NCBI RefSeq assembly: GCF_905475395.1
Contig: NC_058337.1
Span: forward strand, 111,594,368-111,658,367
Length of the DNA stretch: 64,000 bases
From: Chrysoperla carnea
Taxonomy: Eukaryota > Arthropoda > Insecta > Neuroptera > Chrysopidae
Reading direction: 5' to 3'
Position numbers and translations under genes: made by a program. Position 1 is the first letter of the stretch. Each line of letters starts with the position of its first letter. Positions 25,143-36,200 of this stretch are shown in pieces. The notes under the pieces were generated by a model that worked only from the letters and a program-made list of their open reading frames with translations, was not told where the DNA came from and did not search any database.

Positions 25143-27362
25143 ACCAATTTTTTATTAAAAAATATTGCATATTTTCAAATTAAATAATTTACCAAACATT
25201 TCAACAATTTTAATAGGTTTCATCAGTGTTTCATAATAGTTTCTCTTGTATAAATTTTGACTATAAAATCTATAAATTCATAACATAATTGATTTACGAT
25301 ATATAATTCGTACTGGACATATTTCGTTTTATAGTACCAAATGAGCAAAATTAACGAAATGTATTATCGTTATTTATTAATATAATCGATTATATAATAT
25401 CAAATATAAATATCACTAAATATTAGACCGAATTTTAATTATAATTTGATAACTAATAAGACGATTCTATACTCGTTTCGCTAAAATAATCGAAACGCTG
25501 TTGATTTTTATCTTGTTCAACGTCCAATCATCTTCTAAACAGTTTCATAAAGGCGGTCATCTAAATTAATTCTTCCGGATTGCTTAAGAAAATGTAGTCA
25601 GAATTTCAATAATGGTGCAATATCCAACAATTTTTGAGTCAATTGATTGATTATTTTAACGAGAGGTGTACAAGAACGTCACAATAAATATAAACTAATA
25701 TTCGTATTTTTTAATTAATAAAGGAAGTATATTGTTTACATTTTATACTTTTAATTCCTTTTAAGTTTAAAATTATTTATTTTTCTTTATAAAATCAGAG
25801 TATTCAGTAAAAAAATCCTTATTTCTTTTCATATATACTTTAAAATACCCTTTGTAGAATAAAATTTTATAATTATTTCTATATAAAAAAAAATCAAATC
25901 AAATTGGAAATCCCTGAACGATCCTACTAAGGAATATTTAACTATTTTTATTTTGTATAAAAATTTTCGAATGATTATAAAATGTGTTTTTCAAACAAAT
26001 AATTTATGCTATTAAAATAAGTAAATGCACTAATTCTTTTTTTTGTAAAATTAGCTGAAAATTGATGTGTAATTAATATTAAAATTTTTTTTGAATGGAT
26101 GGATATTAATGAATAATAAATAATTTCTCAACTTGTAGATTCAGTGCTTTTATTTTTAATATTTTATTAATTTAAAGGCACCTTAATTGCTTATCAAATT
26201 GGTAACAAACTGCACTGTTATCTTATCCCAAAAAATAGTCAAAATAATGAAAAGAAGCCGCATTAAACCAATGCAACGTTTAAAAAATATTTTGTCAATT
26301 AGTCTGAACTTTTCTGTGAGGGTAGTTTGTGATATTCTAAACGAAAGTTATGTTTTGTATATTTCAAAAATGGCATATCCAATTATTTTTTAAGTATTAA
26401 ACCTATGAGTAGTTTTCGTACCATTCAGAAACATTTTGGATTTTCGTCCATTCTTTTGAACTATTCTCGAGGTTAACTTCAGAATTTCATATAATATGCC
26501 CTAACAAATATTTAGATTAATCGACATTATTCTTTATATGAGTTTTGTGCCGGAGCTTTTGAATCTTAAATAGAACGACAATAACTTTTAGTTTAAAAAG
26601 AATAATTTTTGCAAATTTGAAAAGGTGTTTTACGTTAACTTATAGCTTCTTTTCGAAATTAGTGAAACGATTCAACTCTGCAATCTAGATTTAGACAGAT
26701 GATTCTTAGGTGCTAGCTTTGGCTGAATACAATAATTCTTACTTGATTTACTGGCAACAGAACAGAACTTTGACTGTTAAAGAATGAATAACCTAAATTG
26801 ATGTTATAGCTCATGCACTAGTCTTGATTCGCTAGTAGGCTTAAATGTTCAGCATGTTGCATGAGACTTTTCAAAGATAGAGGATATCCTAAGAATGTCT
26901 CGATTGTACTCGTAATTTTATTTGCCTTTCGCTAGTTTATTTAGCTTGCAGAAAGAGTTAACCTAAATGGTTAGTAATGCCTTGTACCATTTCTGGCAAA
27001 CGCGAGTGCAATTCCTTGAAATATCCCTCTCTATAAGGCTCAGCACCAATATCAGGATCATTAACATTGACACTTGTTTTACCTTAACACGATTTTATTA
27101 CTGCTAAAGTAATAAGAGAATATAACAGAGTCAATGCATGTTAGGGTGCTTGATCTTTTCCATCCTGATACATCTGCCGATAACGGTTCCATTAATGGTC
27201 ATAAAAATAAATCATGAAACATTTTGAAATATTTTTTGGTCAATTTTGAATTAGATTTTAACTGCATAATTTCCAATTAATGTATTTACTTATTAAATGA
27301 AAATACGTAATCAACATGAATTGATAAATTATTATTTTGTAATCATTCCAAATATATATTTG

Positions 27363-27368
27363 TTTATT
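27363..27368 (-). terminator. Possible poly(A) signal of the arrestin gene
   Basis: TTTATT on the plus strand is AATAAA on the coding strand, 24 bases after the arrestin stop codon. This is close to the stop for a poly(A) signal but possible. Confidence 0.35.
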
Positions 27369-27391
27369 GTTAAAAAGTTAAATAATTATTG

Positions 27392-30300
27392 TTAAACATT
27401 TCGATATTCTGAAGAATTTAATTGGCTATTTGTTGGCTTATTTTGTTGTGCTTTTTGAACTGTGACATAAACTGGTCGATATAATACTACATTGCATTCT
27501 CTGTAATAAAAAAAAAAATGTTAAGTATACTTGATAAAATTGTCCACACATACTGGTCGGTTCGCCGACCAAATGCCAACTCGTCAGTCTGGATAAATGT
27601 ATAAATATTATAACAACTATCATAATACGTTATTAGTCACAAATGAAAATAGCTATGCTCTCTTTGAATTCAAATTATTAAGGGTTGTACTTAAAAGCCG
27701 TACCACATACTCGCTATTTGCCAAACATCTAAAAAATCTTTGCCATCGTTTGCCAAACAGCTAATACTTACTATATCTGTAGACATTATTTTTAAAAGTT
27801 AAAAATACAAAATGTTTATAAATACCTTGAAGTCTCTACACCATCATACACCTGCCCTAAAAGAAATTCTGGACCAATATAATTGCCTCCTTCTACGTGA
27901 CCACTAGCAATATCTAGAAATTTTAAACAATTATTGATATGAGCAAATTATTGATATAATTAAAATAACTTTTATGTATTACCGTATTTTAGCGTTGGTG
28001 GTGATGAATTTGGAATACGAAATGGAACCGTTGCAATAGTAATTGGAAAGTGCATCTGTAAAATTTCTGTAGTTTTTTCTGTTTCCAAACTTACCTAAAA
28101 ATTAAGTGCAAATCAGCATTAATTAATTTTCTTCAGAATAATTTTGTCTAGATTGCTCATATAGCGGGATTTGTACCACCAAGTAAGGGAAAATCTCTCG
28201 TTTTGATTTTCTCAATCCGAACATATTATAAATTTTTAAGTCCAAGGAAAGCAGAGTCGAAAAAGTCGGCTAAAATAAGCCTTTTTTGCCTACAATCCCT
28301 TTATTTTGCCATTCCTTATCTAACTCTACTGTTCTATGCTCCATTTATAAAGCTAACGTTTCAATTTCAAATTTCACACCAAGACTGGTGAAACTCATTG
28401 GCAATCCATCAAGTGTTTCTCTTATTAATCCATCTGCTCTTTAATTTTTAAATTTCTTCTCCTAATCGTCGAATGCGAATGTAAACTATTTTCTTATTAG
28501 TTCGAGATTAGAAAATTGAAACTTACTTTTAACATGTAGTAAATTTGTAATAGCCGGCATATTCCTACTAGAGTTGTTGGCATTGTGGGAATAACCAGAC
28601 TCTCCGTACTATCCCATTTTGTACGGGAATTTGATTTGACTATATCGCCCCTGGAAAACAAAGATATATTGAAGTTAGTTTTTTTTAAATCATTTTCTAA
28701 TTAATTTTCTTACCTATATTCTAAAACTAAATGTTGAACGTCTTTATTGACTCCAAGAACTCCACGATCAATAAAGTATTCACAATACTGCAATGCAAAA
28801 AATTAGAATAGCATGCTACATTCATGTAAATAAACCTTGGATCTGGAACTGCGAAAACTGATGATAGATAGAAAAGGATTGGTCATTAACAACAAAATGA
28901 GAAAAAAAAATTAACAGTTTTGCCTATTCGCTTGATTAACTCCCCACGCATATTAAAAATAAAAATAATAACCTAGCTTGATACCAACTCGCTGTAGGGC
29001 AAAATTGTGTGAGATATATTTCCTGGTCTCAGTTGATGCTCAGTTTATCACAGCGTCCAGATCATTTAAATAATAAATTATAATAGTACCTGTATTAATT
29101 TGACTTTAAGTCTAACTGCTTCTTGACCTTGATTATCAATAGTAGCCTTTAATTTTAAACTTTCTCCGCATACATAGGCCGATCTTTCTAACACACAACG
29201 TAATGTAATGTCACCTTTCTTACAACAAAAACAACAATCTGATTTTTTGTCTTGACCCATCATTGGTTTCTAAGAATAATAATTCATTTTATAAATAAGG
29301 TTTCATTTTCAATTTGATCCTATACACATGTCTAGGCACTGAGTAGTGTATGACAATCATCAAAGACAGTTTTAGCACAGAGAAATCTATCAGTTTTTTA
29401 AGTGCAACACTGCGCTCTTGCATAGGCAATACAAGAGCAGTTCTATTAATAGAGCAATAGTTTTTGCTCATCACTATATTTTTTACGCCGTTCGCTTAAG
29501 TCGCTCATATTCACATCAGTGTCGAGACCTGTTTATAGGATTGTAAATTATTTCAACTTACTAAATATTGTTCGTCCATACAATCAATATGTGGGCCAAT
29601 TATGGTAAAATATTTCATACCTTGGGGCGGACTAGCATAAGGTATGTCAACGGTTACCTATAAAATATTCAAAAAATATTCAGATACTCTATTATTTAAA
29701 CATTTACAGTAATCCTTTACCTTAATATAATATCTAATAAAACAGGGTTTACTTTCGAAAGAACATGGTAAGCTCGTTTCTGGAAGGGTAAATCTAAAAG
29801 AAAATCGATGTAAACCACGCGGTAAAATTGGTACAGCTGAATCCATATTTTGTTCTCCCCATATAACGCATCGTTCATCAATAAAATATTGATCATCTTT
29901 CACTGTCCTTCGGTCACCAGATAAAATCACTTTCCATTCGGCATGAGCTTTACCTCTTAAAATCACTCTGATTGCTATTAAAAGAAAAAAGTTCGTTAAT
30001 ATCTGATATGATAATACTTCCAGGAAATAGAACAAGAGCCCTCAGCGGAGAGCTAAGCTAAGCGGCGAACAAACCTAAACTTTTTTTTATATCCCAAGCA
30101 AAGAAAAAATTAAATATGAAAGCTCCAAATTCACATTGAAACCTTGATATCAGGACAGAAAAGGTTTTAATGTACAAAATCTAAGGTGGGTAGCAGTCGC
30201 CACTCACTTCAAGTTTGTAGCTGCTGCTGATTGTATCTCTGTAGGGTCAAGGATGCCACAGACTTCATGCACAAAATACCAAGCGCACAAAATAATAATT

Positions 30301-30994
30301 CAATATGCTAAAGTGATGTTTGTATAGCTTTGGTGTTTTTTATAATCCAGGAAATGATCTATGAAAAGTCCATTGCAAAATCATGTGCGCAAAAAAAATT
30401 ATTCAAGGTCAAAGGCCGCGAAAATTGATTTTTTTTTAAGTATCTCGTAAAGTATTAAGTTTATGGCAGTTTTAGCTATTATAAAATATATTTGTGAGTT
30501 AATTTAAAATATATTTTATTTTAAATTTTTTTAAATAAAAATTAACTAACGAACAAATTTTATAATAATTAAAATGCCCATAAACTTAATAGTTTACGAG
30601 ATATTTGAAAGAAACCTATTTTCGCGACTTTTGACCTTGAATGGCTTTTTTTTGCGCACATGATTTTGCAATGGACTTTTCATAATTCATTATTTTTGCA
30701 TCCAAATAAAGATAATTCAGGTAAAAAACCTTAACTTGGATTTTGTAAACAGATCGGCTGTTTTTGTCTCTTATTTGTATGTTTTTATTTGGCCCTGGGT
30801 TATTTAAGAATAAACAATTATTATAATAAACAAATTGTTGAAATATATCCAGTTTTTTCCAAAAAATGATATAAATACTTACATCGTAATTTAAAATTTT
30901 CCACAGTATCAAGTATAACAGTTCCATTTAACGCTTCCCCAGCATAATAATACTCTTTATCCAATTTAATATCAAATTCTCGAATATAATCCAT
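27392..30994 (-). CDS. Alpha-arrestin (arrestin domain-containing protein), complete
   Basis: Nine exons on the minus strand (30994-30883, 29974-29721, 29657-29562, 29269-29090, 28787-28714, 28650-28527, 28094-27983, 27913-27826, 27500-27392) give 382 residues. The arrestin N domain begins MDYIREFDIKLDKEYYYAGE with LNGTVILDTVENFKLR, then RVILRGKAHAEWKV, LPRGLHRFSFRFTLP and LPCSFESKPCFIRYYIKV. The C domain has SAYVCGESLKLKATIDNQ and ends around FPITIATVPFRIPN. A CCFCCKKG cluster sits between the domains as in the family. Alpha-arrestins are adaptors that bring ubiquitin ligases to membrane proteins, usually through PPxY motifs. None is visible in the short tail (RPVYVTVQKAQQ), so it may act differently or through a partner. 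The start codon is well supported by the family's N-terminus. Intron 1 carries a large palindrome. Confidence 0.93.
30360..30684. mobile_element. Long foldback element in arrestin intron 1
   Basis: TATGAAAAGTCCATTGCAAA followed by ATCATGTGCGC (from 30360) is mirrored by GCGCACATGATTTTGCAATG followed by GACTTTTCATA (to 30684). The mirror continues inward (AAGGTCAAA, CGCGAAAAT, ATCTCGTAAA, TATTAAGTTTATGG) so the arms are about 150 bp, roughly 80-85% alike by eye, with almost no spacer. It has no coding content and would form a very long hairpin in the pre-mRNA. Confidence 0.8.
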
Positions 30995-33293
30995 AATTTA
31001 CTTTAATTCACAAATTTAAAAAAACCAAATTTTTGTTAAAAAATGATGCACATATTTTTTATTATTGTTGGCACAAGGGAATTATAAATCTATTAAAATC
31101 TTGAGGTAGGATTATTACACTTTAATTAATTAATTTAAAAAAATATTTTATATTCGCAACAATAATAAAATTTTTATCAAAAAACTTATAATCTTAGGAA
31201 AGGGTATAAAATATTTTTTAATAACTATTTTTTTAATTTAACAATTATATACGTTTTTTTTTTTGATAACAAAAAAAATTAATTTATAAAAATATTATAT
31301 TATTTGTTTTATTTTTATTTAATTTTTTTTTTTATAAAAATATAAATATTAGAATTATTGTACTAATTTTTAAAATTTTCTGTCTATATAAAAAAAGGAA
31401 AAACAAAAAAACTTTTTTTTACATTTCCACACTAATTATAACAAATTTAATTAATAACTTTTACGCATCCATCACGTTTAGAATATGGCTCAAGTACATA
31501 ATAAACATATTTTTTTTATTATTTATAACAATTATACACTTTTATGTTAAATAATTTAAAATTATTAATGTTAATATTTTATCGAACACATATTAAAAAT
31601 TTTTTTTGTATAAATCTTCGTTATAAAAATATTATTTAAAATTTTTAAAGCCAAACGTTTTTATAAAACAAATCATAACGTTTTTTGTATGTGTTAAAAA
31701 TGTTTTTCTTTGTTAAAATCATCCCCCTGTGGTCTAGTTTTTTAACGCTTATCAAAGCTTGCTCAGCTGTTTTCTAGTGAAAATCAATGTATAAGCGCAT
31801 GCATTTTCTTCTGGAAAATTATATACAGAGTGTAAGATGAAAAAAAAATGCATTTATAAATTGTATATAAACAATAAACATACGAGCAATTAGGGTACCT
31901 TTAGGCACAGAGTTTAGGGTTCTTAATTTATTTACGAAATACATGATTTATGTCACACAATTTTTTACTCCGGCGTTTTTCAGTGTACTTAAATATTTGA
32001 CATTACTTAATAAAAATGTTTATTAAATAAATATCACATATTTTTGCGAAAAATATTACTCAAGACTTTTTCATAGCGTCAAAAAATGTTATTTTGAAAT
32101 ATAATCGAAAAAATGAGGGCTTAAAAGAGAAATTTTGATGTTCGGATTTTAAGAACCATTTACCTAATTCTTGCAATAATGCAGAAGGAAGATGAAATTG
32201 CATTTTTGTGTTCCTATTTCGTGGGATATCATTAATTTGTCCCCTCTCTTTAAAAATCTGAAGAAAAAAATACTTTCGACAATAATTATGTAGTCTGGGT
32301 GGGGATTTTTATCCTTGAAAAATGACTATTTTTGTTACACCCTGTAAAAAAAGTCCATTCAATATACCTGTATATCCTGTATAGACACAAATTGGTTATT
32401 AGACTTGCAATATGCTTGCAATGAACAAACATTGTTCTGGAACATACAAAATTGTTTTTGGTAAAGAGGTTTTACTGTCTATAACGAATTATTGAAATTG
32501 CTTTTCAATTTTCATTCATAAATACTTGAAAGTTCATTTAAATAATGGATGAAAATCAATAATTTTATATATTAAACTGAAAGTTTATTGCGGAAGTTGG
32601 ATTCTGCTATCAATTTAAAATAAATAATTAAAACTATAAAATGTAATTTCGTTAGTGACGCATTATAAACGTAAAAAATTATCACAGCCATTCTTTACCC
32701 GATTTTATGAAAGATTTTGCAATTTCGCGCATTATATTGATCAAAGGATTTAAGTTTTGTGGGGAAAATAAAAAGCTATATTTTAAATTTTTCAATATGC
32801 TACACAAAGAATTTTTAATCCTAATTTTTTAAAATCTTCCATTTTTGCTAGGAAGGCTAAATTTTATAAGAAAAATGGAGATAGCTTACGATTAGAAATT
32901 TTTCATGTTTCATTTTCCTTTGCAAATTCTATTTTAGAAACTTTAAAAAGCGTATAGGTACTCAGTATCAATAAACTCGTATAATCGATTTCACAAAGTT
33001 TTTAGCAATTATACCTGGCAAAATTTCCACTTGGACCATACCGAAAAGCGTATGACGAGTGTAACAAAACATTATGATCGTTCTCCTTTCTCCGCCATCG
33101 TTCTCCTTTTTTATAACCTCCATGAATCGGACAATGTGTGATCAATTCTGGCTTAAGGGTTGCGGTCCGAATAGGTAGTTGAGTCACTTTAGATTTGATT
33201 GATAAAAAAATAATAATAATACTTATGTATAAATATGTATATTTTTAACAGGTTCAAAAAAATAATTACAATTACAAATAATAACAAGATCTA
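30995..33293. other. Intergenic region between the arrestin gene and RFC1
   Basis: Very A+T-rich with long A and T runs near 31180-31420; no supported exon. The proximal part is the arrestin promoter and 5' untranslated region. A possible 520-bp element is bounded by TACAGAGTGTAA (31824) and TTACACCCTGTA (32346). The right end is RFC1 3' untranslated sequence. Confidence 0.4.
31824..32346. repeat. Possible element with TACAG(A/G)GTGTAA inverted ends
   Basis: TACAGAGTGTAA at 31824-31835 is the reverse complement, with one mismatch, of TTACACCCTGTA at 32335-32346. Ends of this type occur on several insect transposons. With only 12 bp of match and no coding content, the call is weak. Confidence 0.3.
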
Positions 33294-36200
33294 TTATTTT
33301 TTCTTAGAAACTCGAGACTTTTTTGGTTTTTCTGTTGTTTCAGCTGTTTTTTTCTTTTTTGATGAAGTTTCGCCCTTTTCTGGTTTAAGTACTTTCTTGG
33401 CCTACACAAGAATTAACACAATAAAATATGAATTCGACATTGTTATTTTTTTACAAATCCTTACCTTAATTGTACTATCTTTTGTAATGTCGTCATCATC
33501 CTCATTTTCATTTTCGGAATTAATTTGATCCTCATTTTCCTCATCATACTCATTTTCTTGATCCAATGGGATATTCGCTCGTTTTTTAGTTACTACTGAA
33601 GATACTAATTGACATTCTTTGTTGTATTGTCTTGTAAACGCTGCTTTTACCTAAAATAAGAAAATTTTGTAATGTATATACGTTTCTCCTAAGTACAAGT
33701 TCTTTAACTTACTTTGCCATTAATAAGTGCTAATGGATCTTTTTGCTTTGGCCATAATGATAATTCCACAATATTTTCCAAATCTTCCCGCAATAAATGA
33801 TAATTTTGCATAATTTGAATAGCTTCATCCACGTTACCGGCTTGCAATGGTTTAATTAGAGAATTTTTAATGTACGGTAAGTAATCTAAATTAACAGCTT
33901 GTAAACTTCCTGATGTGCTAAATTTAAAAATAAACAACAAATATAGTTAATTGTTTATAAATTCTGTATATTCAATTGACATGGAGTTCAATTTATAACT
34001 GATTTATTTATTTAATGGGAAAAAAATCCAATTTAATTAAAAACTTCCAGAGAATTGTGAAGTCGACGAGCTTGCTAGAAATGGCGCAAGGCTGTCGGAC
34101 ACAAGCATCAACAGACATATGGGAGTTCCGTTATGAACTGCAAGCTGCCCCCGAATGAAAAATTTTTAAAAAAGACCAATCTTAGTTAGCCAGGCACGCT
34201 GAACGCCCGGGCCTCACAGTGTATCTCCATTATTACAAGAGCTGTCACTATGGGGAGGAAGAAGAATTGTCTTATCTGGTATTGACAAATATGATCCAGC
34301 CTTTCTTTGACGACATCTTCGACCTTAAGTCCTTTGATGTCAAAGAACTCCTGCTGTTCTTAAACAGATCCAAATGGTTCACGGAGTAATGGCCAGGTAG
34401 GGACCAACTCTTTTTCGATGTCACAACAGACCCTCCGGTTTAAGTTTGTCCCACCCCAGCATAACCACTCTAACTTAACCTAATTAAAAACTCACCTCAA
34501 GCGCATATGAATTTGTAATTCACTCAACATTCGTAAAAATTTATTCCGTTTTGAAGTTTTACCTAACCAAGAAGGGAAATTTATTTGACCACCAAAATGT
34601 CCAGATAATAAATGTCCTGGAGCAACACTACTATACATCGCTTGTAATGGTAAAAGACTCCAAGCTCCATTTTTACGTATACGTGAATCGGCTAAATCGC
34701 CTAAACTTAAATATTCGGCAGTTTCCGTAAAACGATCTAACCATTCTTTTCTAAAATAAAATAAAATTATTTTTTTTATATATTTGTAGAGGAAAATGGA
34801 CTAATTACAGATATTTAAATTAAATCTAGATCGCTAGCTACGATTTTCTTGTCACTTTCTTTTCCAAAAAGATTGTAACGGCAAACAGTAAACCATCGAT
34901 TTAGATTTAAAGTGGACATCTATGTGACTTTGTCGTACTTATCACAGTGTGGAACAACGTTTAAATAATTTTCTTGAACAAATAAAGGTGCCATGCTGTA
35001 ATCGTGAAAAAATAAACTACTTCTTTGATGTATGTTGGTTTTCTTCTGTTCTTCTTCAGAAAATACTTTTCGTACAACATCCCAAGGGCCCTAAAAAGAA
35101 TAAATATTAAACCAATTTAGAAATATAGAAAAACTTAAAGAAGGTATTTACAGGGGTCAAGTATAACGGTACAGAAGGCAATAAAGTGTACTTTAAAACA
35201 TACAATCTGTGGAAATTTGTAAACCGAGAGTAAAATAACAATAGGGAATATTCATGAAATTTAAATTTGGTTCAAATATTTTTCTTCCGTAACTTTAATG
35301 ACTGGAGATTTCAACTAAACCATTATTTTAGTAATTAATTACTTTTTAATTACTTATTATCATAGTACGAGCTTGTCAAATTTGTTGACATACTGTATGG
35401 AATTAATTACTTACATTTTATATGGTATTTTATTAAATTATACCATTCTACGGTTTTTTAATAGAAAACTTAATAATAACGAGTGTAAATTCATTTTTTT
35501 AAGTGTAAATTATACATTGAATTGTCACCAATTGACAGGTCGCGTACTTATACGTCATCAATAGAGAGCGTCAAAAAATTGCGTTTAAATATCTCAAAAT
35601 TATAATGTATTTTAAACATTTTTTTACCCTTCAATACAGCATTTTTGAGTAGTATTTACATTTTTTACTTTGTTATATGTGTAAACAATGAATTAAAAAT
35701 ATAAAAAAAATATATGAATATTCCCTATTCCTCTTAGACAGTAAGTGAGATTCTAAACGGAAATCTTCCAAAATGGTTGGGTCTGTAAACTCCAAACCCA
35801 CCTGTCTTCAGAGACGATATCGAAATACAGACGTATTCCATGCCTCTGCCCTCGATAGAATTCTACAACTTCACGACTTATAATAGATAAATAGGTAACT
35901 TTTTATTTTTACTTGACCCTTGCAAACAGTGTTTAAATATAAGTTTTTTTACCAATTTGATATCTTTCTTTGAATTATTCGCCTTATCTTTAGCTGTTTC
36001 TAAACTGATATTATCGTCTACCCACATTGATAAATTATTTAACGTTTGTCGAATATCATTTTGTGTTCCACTAATAATTTGATCTAATACTTCTGGTTTT
36101 ATCTTGATATTTTCTTTGTAACATACCGACATCATAGCTCCCTAAAAAATAAATTTCTCGTGTAAACTAGACTCATGCAAGAAATAATTTTTTTTTATAA

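Larger units (their letters stand above)
22503..27391. other. Large gene-poor A+T-rich intergenic region
   Basis: No supported exon in 4.9 kb on either strand; the one listed-length open frame (26187-26393) has no recognisable domain. The region contains at least three foldback elements (24379-24457, 24831-25006, 25009-25142). The right end adjoins the 3' end of the arrestin gene. Confidence 0.45.

Noticed and set aside
31180-31420. Poly-A/poly-T rich stretch as a replication origin or matrix attachment region
   Set aside because: Only base composition supports it; the whole window is A+T-rich.
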